From CAZDBA01 sp965224765 (lineage in GTDB: Bacteria; Planctomycetota; Planctomycetia; Pirellulales; Pirellulaceae), in contig CBDDAC010000026.1 of the NCBI GenBank assembly GCA_965224765.1, positions 132,908-196,907 on the forward strand: a stretch of 64,000 nucleotides of DNA, given 5' to 3'. The position numbers were made by a program, and so were the translations under genes. A model generated the notes under the pieces. The model was not told the DNA's origin. It was given only the letters and a program-made list of their open reading frames with translations, and searched no databases. This document shows positions 28,947 to 37,522 of this stretch, piece after piece; position 1 is the first letter of the stretch; each line of letters starts with the position of its first letter.

Positions 28947-29894
28947 GTGGTCAAGGCAATAGAACTAACACCAACAGAAGCTCGCAAATTTCTGTTAGCC
29001 AAGAAAAAAGGAAAGATCAAAGTCACGGGTTTGCTGGACCTACGTGGTGCAAAGCTCAAAAAGCTTTCGGCCTCCGTCTCCTGTTACGATTTGGACGCCA
29101 GCGATTCCGAATTGACGTGCTTGCCTGACGACATCGCAATCGAATCGCGATTGACATTGGACAACTGCAAGAAACTTGAATCGTTACCCTTGGGATTGAG
29201 TTGCGGTTCGATCAGCCTAAGAAACTGTGGTTACTTGAATACGCTGCCCGAACGGTTGAGCACGTGGTTCCTGGATCTTACGGATTGTCGCAACTTTTCC
29301 CATTGGCCAACCACGGCAACGATTCAACGTGGCATATTGAGGCTGCGAAACTGTATCAATCTCCAAGTATTGCCCAACTGGCTGAAAACGTTGGCTCAAC
29401 TTGACGTTGCTGGCTGTGTACAGTTGGAGACTCTCCCATTGCGATTAAAGGTCAGCAGTTGGATCGACCTGGGCGGTGCAAGTATTAACGAACTGCCAGA
29501 CGGGCTTTCAGGGACAAACTTGCGATGGCGAGGCGTTCCTATTGACGAGCGAATCGCCTTTCGTCCGGAGACACTTACCTCAAAAGAAATCATCCAGGAA
29601 AAAAATGCCGAAACTCGAAGAGTAATGATCGAGCGCATGGGCTACCTGAAATTCGCCGAGCAAGCCAAGGCGAAAGTTGTCGACAAGGATCGCGACCCAG
29701 GTGGAGAACGCCAGCTCTTGCGAATCAATCTCGAAGCCGACGAACCTCTACTGGGCCTGGTTTGTTTTTGTCCTTCAACTGGACGACAATATTTTCTTCG
29801 TGTCCCACCGGATATCAAAAAATGTCATCAGGCCGCTGCATGGATGGCGGGATTTGATGACCCCAATAAGTATAAACCCGTATTAGAAACATAA
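28947..29894 (+). CDS. Leucine-rich-repeat-like protein with C-terminal DUF6745-like domain
   Basis: A 315-aa protein. Residues about 25-195 are eight or so short repeats of about 20 residues with the pattern LxLxxCxxLxxLPxxL (for example LTLDNCKKLESLPLGL, LRLRNCINLQVLP), an LRR-type solenoid. Residues about 205-315 are a separate domain with IIQEKNAETRRVMIERMGY, DKDRDPGGERQLLRI and FLRVPPDIKKCHQAAAWM, which I associate with DUF6745. GTG 28947 has GGAG eight bases upstream. Only 12 bases separate it from the WGR-LRR gene. The LRR part probably binds a partner protein. The C-terminal domain is uncharacterised. Confidence 0.72.
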   Translation: MVKAIELTPTEARKFLLAKKKGKIKVTGLLDLRGAKLKKLSASVSCYDLDASDSELTCLPDDIAIESRLTLDNCKKLESLPLGLSCGSISLRNCGYLNTLPERLSTWFLDLTDCRNFSHWPTTATIQRGILRLRNCINLQVLPNWLKTLAQLDVAGCVQLETLPLRLKVSSWIDLGGASINELPDGLSGTNLRWRGVPIDERIAFRPETLTSKEIIQEKNAETRRVMIERMGYLKFAEQAKAKVVDKDRDPGGERQLLRINLEADEPLLGLVCFCPSTGRQYFLRVPPDIKKCHQAAAWMAGFDDPNKYKPVLET

Positions 29895-29906
29895 ACGGAG
29901 TAGAAA

Positions 29907-31112
29907 ATGGAACGTCGCGAACTTGTTTTTATGGATTCAAAATCCAGCAAATTCTGGAACATCGAAATTAAGGGCCTCAGTCACACGGTCAATTACGGGC
30001 GAATGGGAACCAACGGTCAAACCAAGACCAAAGACTTTCCAACCTCGGAAAAGGCAAAGGCAGATTTCGAAAAATTGGTCGCTTCAAAGATCTCGAAGGG
30101 ATATGTCGAGCAAGCAGGAAACTCAGGCGCTTCCAGTGTCGGTGATTTTGAAGACTTGCCCGCGGTGGCGTTCGGCTCCATCACGAGGTTGGTTGACTTT
30201 GGCAAAAACGTAAAAACATTTGCTGGAAAAAAAGTTGCAGAATACGATCCCGACAAAAAACCAACCAAAAGTGGAAAAACGATCTACCGCTTCCTATCCA
30301 ATTGGGAAGAAGACAACTTGGAACCCTACTTGGAACATTTTTGCACCTCCGACGCAGCCCCGGAGGCAACGGGCATCGTTATCGGCAATTGGGGCGGCGA
30401 AGACTCTAGTGGATCTCCTGACTTCGTCGTCGAAATGCTGGTAAAAAACAGTGCCCGACTATCGAACCTGGTAGCGATCTTCATGGGCGACATTACATCT
30501 GAGGAGAATGAAATGTCCTGGATCAACCAAACTGATTTGTCGCCATTGCTCCAAGCGTTTCCCAACCTACAGCTTCTACGCACCCGTGGTGGCCAAGAGC
30601 TGGCATTCAAAAAACCAGCCCACAAAAACCTTAGAGCATTGGCGATCGAAACGGGCGGCCTTTCCGTTTCGGTCGTACGTTCGATCTGCAAATCCAAGTT
30701 CCCCAACCTCGAACATCTAGAGATTTGGTTGGGGACGGACAACTATGGCGCAACAAGTTCCATTCAGGATCTTCAACCGATCTTGTCCGGAAAGTTGTTT
30801 CCCAAACTCAAGTACCTTGGTCTGCGCAATTGCGACTATGTTGATGATATTGCCGCAGTGATTGTCAACAGCCCGATCACTGAACGAATTGAAACCTTGG
30901 ACCTGTCGCTTGGTACGCTGACCGATGAGGGGGGGCAGGCATTACTCTCTTTGCCTGAGGAGGGTTCTCTCAAAAAAGTCAACTTGCATTACAACTACAT
31001 GTCAGCAGCCACCATCAAAAAACTCAACGCCAAAAAACTCTCGATTGAAACATCACAAGGTGACGCGGATCAAAGCGACGACGAATGGCGATTTGTAGCC
31101 GTTGGAGAGTAG
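29907..31112 (+). CDS. WGR domain plus leucine-rich-repeat protein, STM4015 family
   Basis: A 401-aa protein. Residues 1-80 form a WGR-type domain (FWNIEIKG, VNYGRMGTNGQTKTKDF, with KAKADFEKLVASKISKGY). WGR domains are best known from PARPs and are linked to nucleic-acid binding. Residues about 190-375 contain irregular leucine-rich repeats (LLQAFPNLQLLRTRG, FPNLEHLEIWLG, FPKLKYLGLRNCD, IETLDLSLGTLTDEG). This combination is that of the Salmonella STM4015-type family, whose function is unknown. It is followed at once by the ATP-grasp-like STM4014 homologue, the same order as in the known cluster. It is likely a recognition or scaffold subunit, by inference. Confidence 0.82.
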   Translation: MERRELVFMDSKSSKFWNIEIKGLSHTVNYGRMGTNGQTKTKDFPTSEKAKADFEKLVASKISKGYVEQAGNSGASSVGDFEDLPAVAFGSITRLVDFGKNVKTFAGKKVAEYDPDKKPTKSGKTIYRFLSNWEEDNLEPYLEHFCTSDAAPEATGIVIGNWGGEDSSGSPDFVVEMLVKNSARLSNLVAIFMGDITSEENEMSWINQTDLSPLLQAFPNLQLLRTRGGQELAFKKPAHKNLRALAIETGGLSVSVVRSICKSKFPNLEHLEIWLGTDNYGATSSIQDLQPILSGKLFPKLKYLGLRNCDYVDDIAAVIVNSPITERIETLDLSLGTLTDEGGQALLSLPEEGSLKKVNLHYNYMSAATIKKLNAKKLSIETSQGDADQSDDEWRFVAVGE

Positions 31113-31113
31113 T

Positions 31114-32220
31114 TTGAAATTGCTCATCATTGGAAACCCTGAGAACCGACGGGTACGTGACTTCCAGACCGCTGCCGGGCAACTCCAGTTGGAGCGGCCG
31201 GAGTGCGTCTCCTGGAATTCAATTCTAAGTTCGCCGGATTCGCTCGATGCCAATTTAGGGCATGCGGAACAAATACGGTTGGAATCCACAGGAGAAAACG
31301 ACGAAGTCCTTCATCAGTTGATCCAATTGGGCGGATCCGAAGAGCGTTTGGAGTTTGGCGAGATTGGATTGCTTCGCGAACAATTCCTTGGGTCTTGCCA
31401 AATTCTCGACCGCATTGAATCATCCGCGTCAAAATCAAATGGCGAAACCCATTTCCAAAACCCTCCTTCTGACATCAAGGTCATGTTTGACAAGTGGGAA
31501 AGTCATCGAAGATTCAGAGCAATGGGAATCCCCCGCCCATTGGCAAAAGCTGCGCCCACGACGATCGAACAGTTCCGAAAATGCCGTTCCGAGTTTGGCT
31601 CACAATCAAGCGGAAGGTTGTTTTTGAAACCGCGATACTCCTCGTCAGCATCAGGAGTTTGCGCCTATCGATGGTCTGGAGATAGGGAACAGATCATTGC
31701 TCCAATAGCCATCCAAAGGTCAGGTGACCTCATTCGACTGTTTAATACGCTTCGGGTTCGAACGTATACACGACTCGCAGATACACACGCAATTTTGTCA
31801 AAGCTATTGCCACAGGACATGATCGCAGAAAAATGGGTACAAAAAATCAAACTTTCCGAAGGCCGGTTTGACCTGAGAATCCTGGTAATTGCCGGTGAGG
31901 CGAAACATACGGTTGCCAGACAAAGCAATCACCCCATGACCAACCTTCACTTGGGAAATCAACGAGCCAATTGGAATGCTGTCCGCGAAGTTCTTGGCGA
32001 GACAACTCTGAAGCGCTGTAGGCAGCTTTCTGAGGACGCAGCCAACTGTTTTCCCGACTCGTTGTACGCGGGAGTCGACCTATTGATCCCAGCCAAAGGC
32101 GACCCATTGATTTGCGAAATCAACGCCTTCGGAGATCTACTACCCAATTTGTATCACCAAGGCGAAAGTCCTTACGAATCGATTTTGAAAGCAGCCCATG
32201 TTTGCCGCCATAGTATTTGA
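31114..32220 (+). CDS. ATP-grasp-like protein, STM4014 family
   Basis: A 368-aa protein. The N-terminus (LKLLIIGNPENRRVRDF) is a Rossmann-like start. The middle and C-terminal parts look ATP-grasp-like: GRLFLKPRYSSSASGV resembles the nucleotide-binding lysine/glycine loop (KP-x-SG), DMIAEKWV is the adenine strand, and GVDLLI...ICEINAFGDL is the metal-binding Asp/Glu/Asn end. ATP-grasp enzymes ligate a carboxylate to an amine or thiol. The TTG start at 31114 has GGAG six bases upstream, which also spans the end of the WGR gene. The frame could start at TTG 31102. The substrate is unknown. Confidence 0.8.
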   Translation: MKLLIIGNPENRRVRDFQTAAGQLQLERPECVSWNSILSSPDSLDANLGHAEQIRLESTGENDEVLHQLIQLGGSEERLEFGEIGLLREQFLGSCQILDRIESSASKSNGETHFQNPPSDIKVMFDKWESHRRFRAMGIPRPLAKAAPTTIEQFRKCRSEFGSQSSGRLFLKPRYSSSASGVCAYRWSGDREQIIAPIAIQRSGDLIRLFNTLRVRTYTRLADTHAILSKLLPQDMIAEKWVQKIKLSEGRFDLRILVIAGEAKHTVARQSNHPMTNLHLGNQRANWNAVREVLGETTLKRCRQLSEDAANCFPDSLYAGVDLLIPAKGDPLICEINAFGDLLPNLYHQGESPYESILKAAHVCRHSI

Positions 32221-32797
32221 TTTGGACAACACGTTGATCAATCGAAATGCTGCCTTTTATGCGATGGCACAAAGTACTTTCCAAGATCAGAAAAAAGTTC
32301 AAGAGTTGATCAAATTGGATCAAGGAGGTTACGGAAATCGAAAGCTGCTTTTTTCCAGATGGGAGGAGTTGGGCGGCGAAAAATTGGATGCTCCCAACTT
32401 TGGCACGTTCCTGTCTCGTTACCTTTGCCCGAATGCCCAACTTTTGGATACGCTGAAAACATTGACAACAATCACTTCAATCGGCATCCTGACAAACGGC
32501 GGTAGCGTGGCTCAAAAAATGAAATGGCGTGCAGCCGGGTTGGACTCGGTGGTTCCTCGAAATCGACTGTGGATCTCTCAGGAAATTGGACTCGAAAAAC
32601 CCGATCCCGCCGCATTTGTCCACGTGTGCCAACTACTAAAAGTCCATCCCGAAGAGTGCCTGTTCGTGGGTGACCAACCGATACTTGACATTGAAGGCGC
32701 CAAGTCCGCGGGGATGTCGACGATGCTGGTCTCAAAGCCGTTGACCGCTGAAGTCATTTATCGAGACCTTTTTACAGGCACCCATTGTGAATCCTGA
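32198..32797 (+). CDS. HAD-superfamily hydrolase
   Basis: A 199-aa HAD hydrolase. It has motif I FDLDNTL (nucleophile Asp8 and Asp10), motif II GILTNGG, the motif III lysine in LEKPDP, and motif IV FVGDQPILD. The helical cap between motif I and II is small (about 15-80). Such enzymes usually remove phosphate from small molecules. Its start overlaps the ATP-grasp gene by 23 bases and its end overlaps the next gene by 11 bases. HAD genes are not part of the STM4011-4015 naming, so this looks like an added or alternative member of the pathway. The substrate is unknown. Confidence 0.85.
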   Translation: MFAAIVFDLDNTLINRNAAFYAMAQSTFQDQKKVQELIKLDQGGYGNRKLLFSRWEELGGEKLDAPNFGTFLSRYLCPNAQLLDTLKTLTTITSIGILTNGGSVAQKMKWRAAGLDSVVPRNRLWISQEIGLEKPDPAAFVHVCQLLKVHPEECLFVGDQPILDIEGAKSAGMSTMLVSKPLTAEVIYRDLFTGTHCES

Positions 32798-33617
32798 AAT
32801 CCAGTGCCCAAAGTTGGGAAAAAAATTACGCAACCGATTCGATCAACTTGTCGGGGCTACGGACTTTCTATTCGTCACCCTTGATACGCTTCGTTATGAC
32901 GCCGCTCAGTCGGCATGGCAAGATGGAAAACTAAAAACACTAGGGCCTTATCTGGGTGAAGATGGCTGGGAGTGTCGACATACTCCAGCATCATTCACCT
33001 ACGCTGCACACCATGCATTTTTCTCTGGCTTCCTTCCCACGCCGGCTTCCAGCGGCTCACACCCACGCTTGTTCGCTTCACGTTTTGCTGGCAGCGAATC
33101 TACCGACGCCAAAACCTTTGTCTTCGATGAACCAACGTTGCCAGAAGCCTTGGCAAAGCGAGGTTACCACACCATCTGTATTGGAGGCACAGGCTTCTTC
33201 AATCCATCATCGGCGCTTGGGCAGGTTCTGCCGGCGATGTTTAGCGAATCGCACTGGTCGATGGAACTCGGAGTCACCGACCAGGAATCGGAAATCAACC
33301 AGATTAGGGTCGCGATTGATCGACTGGCAGCCAACGCCTCTCCAACATTCACATTCATCAACATTGCTGCAATCCATCAACCCAATTGGTTTTACGGCAG
33401 CATGACACCACGCGACACCATTCAGACTCATCAATCCGCGCTTGTCGCCGTGGACCGGGCTCTCGACACGCTCTTCTCCTACTGCCGAAGTCGCCGAAAG
33501 ACGTTTTGCATAATCTGTTCTGATCATGGTACGACATACGGTGAAGATGGCTACTTTGGACATCGTTGCGGTCATGAAGTCGTTTGGAATGTCCCATATA
33601 AGGAGTTCATGGTTTGA
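32787..33617 (+). CDS. Alkaline-phosphatase/sulfatase-superfamily hydrolase, STM4013 family
   Basis: A 276-aa protein. The start of the metal site is LFVTLDTLRYDA (Asp33, Thr34, Asp38). A candidate nucleophile region is SFTYAAHHAFFSG. The second metal half-site is CSDHGTTYGEDGYFGHRCGHE (Asp246, His247, His259, His263). This is the short, cytoplasmic form of the superfamily found in STM4013-type proteins, with no signal peptide. It could hydrolyse a phosphate or sulfate ester of the pathway intermediate. GTG 32787 overlaps the HAD gene. Its stop overlaps the start of the radical SAM gene by 4 bases. Confidence 0.8.
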   Translation: MNPEIQCPKLGKKLRNRFDQLVGATDFLFVTLDTLRYDAAQSAWQDGKLKTLGPYLGEDGWECRHTPASFTYAAHHAFFSGFLPTPASSGSHPRLFASRFAGSESTDAKTFVFDEPTLPEALAKRGYHTICIGGTGFFNPSSALGQVLPAMFSESHWSMELGVTDQESEINQIRVAIDRLAANASPTFTFINIAAIHQPNWFYGSMTPRDTIQTHQSALVAVDRALDTLFSYCRSRRKTFCIICSDHGTTYGEDGYFGHRCGHEVVWNVPYKEFMV

Positions 33618-34930
33618 CCCACACACTGGAAAGCCGATTACGTGGCGATGGATTTGCCGGTTACGCGTATGCATATCCGCATAAAACTTCTTACCGAGAG
33701 TTGGATCCCATTGTCCCCCTTACGGACGCTTGGAGCACTGAGGCCAAGAACGCTCTGTTCCTGTACGTTCATTTGCCATTTTGTGAATTCCGATGTGGGT
33801 TTTGCAATCTATTCACAACCGTTCAACCCAACAACAATTTTGTCGCCTCGACGCTGGAATCGATACATCGACAATCAAAGGTCGTTGCCAATTCCATCCG
33901 GCCTGATCGCGTCTGCCAACTTGCCTTTGGCGGTGGCACGCCAAGTTTCCTTTCGACTTCAGAACTGCAACAGCTTCTTGACCGCCTCTCAACAACGTGG
34001 CCGATCGATTGGCCTTCCACTCAAACGTCATTTGAAGTTTCGCCCGCAACGATTTGTCCGGAAAAGCTCTCATTGTTGAAATCCTTCTTGGTCAATCGGA
34101 TCAGCATGGGCGTTCAAAGTTTCTCCGCAGCTGATTTGAAGAAACTTGGACGGCCCCAGTCAGAAAAGGAAGTTAGACTCGCGATCGATTGCATCAAATC
34201 CCATGAGTTCTCCGTTTTCAATCTCGACCTGATCTACGGAATCGAAGGGCAAACGGAAAGTAGCTGGATGGAAACGATCGAGCGCACTCTCGAATGTGCG
34301 CCAGAAGAGATCTTTCTATATCCACTCTATGTGCGCAGCCTGACCGGACTCGGACGAACTGACAAATCCCCTTCACAACATCGGCGCAGTCTTTTCCTGC
34401 TGGCATCTGATGCTTTAGAAGCCGCCGGATATCAGCAATGTTCCATGAGACTTTTTCGTCGCCGAGAAGTTCAATCCCGCTCGGACTATTGCTGTCAGGA
34501 AGACGGAATGGTGGGACTTGGGCCGGGCGCTCGAAGCTACACGCAAAATCTACATTACAGTTCAGAGTATGCAGTTGGCCCGAAAGGCGTCAAGCAAATC
34601 ATTGGCAAGTTCAACCAACGCACCGACCAGGAATTTTCGTGGGCAGACTATGGAGTACGCTTAGACCTGGAGGAACAACGTCGTCGATACTTGATCAAAT
34701 CACTTTTGCATTTCGAAGGTCTGAATCGAAAAAGCTACAACGTTCGATTCGGAAGCAACGTGTTGACCGACTTCCCTCAATTGGCCGAGTTGATGACTTT
34801 GGGAATGGCGACCAGCAATGAGCAAGATCTTCGGCTCACTGAAACTGGCCTATCTTGGAGCGATGTGATCGGCCCATGGTTGTATTCAGATTCGGTAAAG
34901 TCCCGCATGGAGGAGTTTGAACTCGTATGA
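33614..34930 (+). CDS. Radical SAM protein, STM4012 family (HemN-like)
   Basis: A 438-aa radical SAM enzyme. The [4Fe-4S] motif is CEFRCGFC (Cys57, Cys61, Cys64), preceded by LYVHLPFC, which is the HemN/coproporphyrinogen-oxidase-like form. AFGGGTPSFL is the SAM-binding glycine motif, ISMGVQSFS follows it, and the C-terminus has GLGPGARSY and a winged-helix-like tail as in HemN relatives. Genuine heme HemN is not expected in this context. TTG 33614 has AAGGAG eight bases upstream and overlaps the previous stop. The reaction is unknown; by family it removes a hydrogen or transfers a carbon on a co-encoded substrate. Confidence 0.85.
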   Translation: MTHTLESRLRGDGFAGYAYAYPHKTSYRELDPIVPLTDAWSTEAKNALFLYVHLPFCEFRCGFCNLFTTVQPNNNFVASTLESIHRQSKVVANSIRPDRVCQLAFGGGTPSFLSTSELQQLLDRLSTTWPIDWPSTQTSFEVSPATICPEKLSLLKSFLVNRISMGVQSFSAADLKKLGRPQSEKEVRLAIDCIKSHEFSVFNLDLIYGIEGQTESSWMETIERTLECAPEEIFLYPLYVRSLTGLGRTDKSPSQHRRSLFLLASDALEAAGYQQCSMRLFRRREVQSRSDYCCQEDGMVGLGPGARSYTQNLHYSSEYAVGPKGVKQIIGKFNQRTDQEFSWADYGVRLDLEEQRRRYLIKSLLHFEGLNRKSYNVRFGSNVLTDFPQLAELMTLGMATSNEQDLRLTETGLSWSDVIGPWLYSDSVKSRMEEFELV

Positions 34931-35853
34931 ATGTCCTTCGAATTCTCTATCGCGGATCATTGAGCAGTTGCAATTACGGCTGCGATTACTGCCCTTTCTC
35001 AAAAACGACAAATACACGAGAAGAATTGCAAAAAGACGCAAGTGAAGTCAAACGGTTCACCAACTGGGTTGAAACTTCAGATCGTGAGCTGGGCATCTTT
35101 TTTACGCCTTGGGGCGAGGCCATCATCCACAAGTACTATCGCCAATCCATGATCAAACTCTCCAGGATGCAAAACGTCCATCGCGTCGTCATGCAAACCA
35201 ACTTGAGCTGTCGACTGGACGACTTCGTCTCGGCAGACCGCCAATCACTGGCTTTGTGGGCGACCTTCCACCCCACACAAACATCCCTGAATCGATTTAT
35301 CGAACGTTGTCATTGGCTTAGTGAAAACCAAATTCGGTATAGCGTTGGCGTCGTTGGATTGCGTGAACACTTTGATTCCGTTTCAATTCTTCGCAACGAG
35401 CTTCCTCCCAACGTCTACTTGTGGATCAATAGCTACAAACGCCAACCAGATTACTATCGAGTCGATGAACTGACATTCCTGAGGAGTATCGACCCCTATT
35501 TTGAAATCAATCGCCATTACTATCCTAGCCAAGGTAAACCTTGTGATGCCGGACAAAAGAGTTTTACCGTGAACGGACAAGGCGAAGTGCACCGCTGTCA
35601 CTTCATCGACCAGACCATCGGAAACATTTACGAAGAGAACATCTTCGAGAAGATGGTCCCAAGAGAATGTCCTAACTCGACTTGCGGATGTCACATTGGA
35701 TACGTCCATCGCCCAGAAGGTAAACTGCATCAATTGTTTGGTAAAAACCTGCTAGAGAGAATTCCGGACCAATGGCCTGAACTCAACCACGACTTCATCA
35801 ACCAAGCGACCGAACAGAAAAACGACCTACATTCAGTCCGGTCCGACTCATAG
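34927..35853 (+). CDS. Radical SAM protein, STM4011 family
   Basis: A 308-aa radical SAM enzyme with CNYGCDYC (Cys15, Cys19, Cys22) as the cluster motif. The C-terminal third carries five more cysteines (Cys206, 224, 248, 253, 255), arranged as KPCDAGQKSF, VHRCHF and ECPNSTCGC. This layout resembles the twitch/SPASM extensions that hold extra Fe-S clusters in peptide- and protein-modifying radical SAM enzymes. ATG 34927 overlaps the previous stop in ATGA. It is the last gene of the operon. The function is uncharacterised; the second-cluster idea is inference from spacing. Confidence 0.83.
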   Translation: MNVLRILYRGSLSSCNYGCDYCPFSKTTNTREELQKDASEVKRFTNWVETSDRELGIFFTPWGEAIIHKYYRQSMIKLSRMQNVHRVVMQTNLSCRLDDFVSADRQSLALWATFHPTQTSLNRFIERCHWLSENQIRYSVGVVGLREHFDSVSILRNELPPNVYLWINSYKRQPDYYRVDELTFLRSIDPYFEINRHYYPSQGKPCDAGQKSFTVNGQGEVHRCHFIDQTIGNIYEENIFEKMVPRECPNSTCGCHIGYVHRPEGKLHQLFGKNLLERIPDQWPELNHDFINQATEQKNDLHSVRSDS

Positions 35854-36203
35854 AGTCGCAAGAGACCTGCATCAGTTCAGTCTCAGATCTTGAAGCATTT
35901 TGACTCATGTGCAAACAGGGGTTCAACTTCAAAGACAGTTGGTCAAATAACGAGAATGAGTGCCGACGAAATCCACAAGATAAAATCTGCTTTCTGGGAT
36001 TAGTCTGGATGAAGCGAACACTATCGACTTGGAATAGACCGTCTAAATCCAGATCCACCGACGTTTTCGGGCGGCTTGGCCTTGGTCAAAATTTTTGGGA
36101 TTGTTCGCGTCAGATAAGTGGCAGGCCATCGCAACGCTATATAGAGACAATTCTCTCCAATTGACCTTCGATTGAATCTATTACCTGTTCGGTGGCCCTA
36201 AAA
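35854..36203. other. Intergenic stretch after the radical SAM operon
   Basis: 350 bases between the last radical SAM gene and the PEP-CTERM gene. No strong terminator hairpin and no convincing precursor-peptide frame was seen. The open 85-codon frame at 35907 has no ribosome-binding site or family resemblance and is taken as chance. Confidence 0.4.
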
Positions 36204-36854
36204 ATGACTTCTTCGATTTTCCGACCCGCAATCGCTTCGTTTTCAATCCTGCTGTTGCTTTGGTTTGGTTCGACGCTTTCAGCCGACCTCATCACCAACG
36301 GAAGTTTCGATACTTCGGTTCCTACAACTGGAACGGGAGGCGGTTGGACATCTTCCGCTCTATCTAGCACAGGATGGAGTGGGGGCGGAGGTAATCCTGG
36401 AGGCCGATTTCAGCTGAACAGTTTCGGTCCTGATTCATCCGATCCAACAATTGAGCAAACAGTTCCGGGGCTCACAATTGGCTCAAGTTATACATTGACT
36501 TGGGACTACGCTTTGCACGTCAACATTGCAGCCAACGGAAATTCATTTGGTGTCTTCCTTGACACCCAAACTGATGCACAGCTGCTAGACAACAGCAAGT
36601 TGATTTTTATCGGTGAAAATCTGTCAGCATCCTATGTAACCGAATCCGTCAATTTTATCGCTGCGGCAACTTCGCACTCGTTGTTCTTCTCTGGCGAACT
36701 GGATAGTCGGACAAACGGAGGACTAGCGACCTCGGATGTTTCGTATCTGCTTGACAACGTTTCCCTCAACACAAGCGCCGTGCCGGAACCATCTTCGATG
36801 TTTGCATTATGCCTGATGGGAGTGCTTGGATTGCATCGGAATAGAAGAGGATAA
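36204..36854 (+). CDS. PEP-CTERM sorting-domain protein
   Basis: A 216-aa exported protein. A signal peptide (about 7-27, cleaved near LSADL) is followed by a beta-rich, Gly/Ser/Thr-rich body beginning LITNGSFDTS, typical of this class, with a carbohydrate-binding-like jelly roll. The C-terminus is VPEPSS, a hydrophobic segment, then RNRRG, which is the PEP-CTERM signal recognised by an exosortase-type protease. The start ATG 36204 was preferred to GTG 36192. It stands alone. The passenger function is unknown; such proteins go to the cell surface or extracellular matrix. Confidence 0.85.
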   Translation: MTSSIFRPAIASFSILLLLWFGSTLSADLITNGSFDTSVPTTGTGGGWTSSALSSTGWSGGGGNPGGRFQLNSFGPDSSDPTIEQTVPGLTIGSSYTLTWDYALHVNIAANGNSFGVFLDTQTDAQLLDNSKLIFIGENLSASYVTESVNFIAAATSHSLFFSGELDSRTNGGLATSDVSYLLDNVSLNTSAVPEPSSMFALCLMGVLGLHRNRRG

Positions 36855-37310
36855 CAGCGGTGTTTTTCGCACGAGCCCCAAACCACCGCCAGAGTTTCCA
36901 TGAATCGCTATAAAAAAGCATCATCGTTCTCATGTTGCATGAGGGCTTTCTCTGCGATCTACCGAGCAACGGGGTAACGTCGCCGTATGTTATGGCCTCG
37001 GCCAGCCACAGAATGTCGATAATATTCTCGGGCAGCGTGAATGCAAACGCATTGTCATTTAGTCTGTGCTTACGATCGCCGCGATATCGAGTGGAAGCTG
37101 AATGGCACTCGGGTGAGCTTGTCCCAGGTGCTGGTTTCATCGCCACCAATCTAACCAGATACTCCAGGAACGTGATGAAGGACAAAGCTCTCCTGCCGTC
37201 GATTTAGCAACAACCAGACTCGGCGGCAGCTGTTTCGCTCTGGCCTACATTCTGGCCAATTTCTTGAGTCGGTTGGTACTGCCTCGTAAAGTGAAGCACT
37301 TGATTTATGG

Positions 37311-37363
37311 AGTGCGGATGAGAGGACCTGAACCTCCACGCCCTTGCGGGCACTGGCTAGATC
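37311..37363 (-). other. tRNA-Leu 3' fragment (possible attachment-site remnant)
   Basis: On the minus strand the sequence reads as the end of a leucine tRNA: a variable arm TGCCCGCAAGGGCGT, a T arm GGAGG-TTCAGGT-CCTCT, and the acceptor end CATCCGCAC. The upstream (5') half that should begin GCGGATG is missing; sequence before the variable arm is only weakly tRNA-like. It matches 62921-62978 closely and in the same orientation. Confidence 0.72.
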
Positions 37364-37461
37364 ACATTTGTCGCCTTGGGAGAAAAAACGTATCGGGATA
37401 CCTGGATGGCTGTGACTTTTTTATTCGAACTTGAAGCAAAAACTTAGCAGCAGTGGTTTTT

Positions 37462-37522
37462 GGAAACCCGAAGCGTCAGCGAGGACGTGTCAGGTTCGTC
37501 CTCGCTGACGCGTCGGGTTTCC
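37462..37522. repeat. Long near-perfect inverted repeat
   Basis: Two 26-base arms (37462-37487 and 37497-37522) are inverse complements at 25 of 26 positions, separated by 9 bases. The arms begin GGAAACCCGA and carry GCGTCAGCGAGGACG. A diverged relative is at about 15245-15302. This is a palindromic dispersed repeat, not a terminator, as no T run follows. Confidence 0.85.

Noticed and set aside
37151..37339. A 62-codon minus-strand frame starting inside the tRNA-Leu fragment
   Set aside because: Its first residues are the translated tRNA 3' end; it is not a gene.
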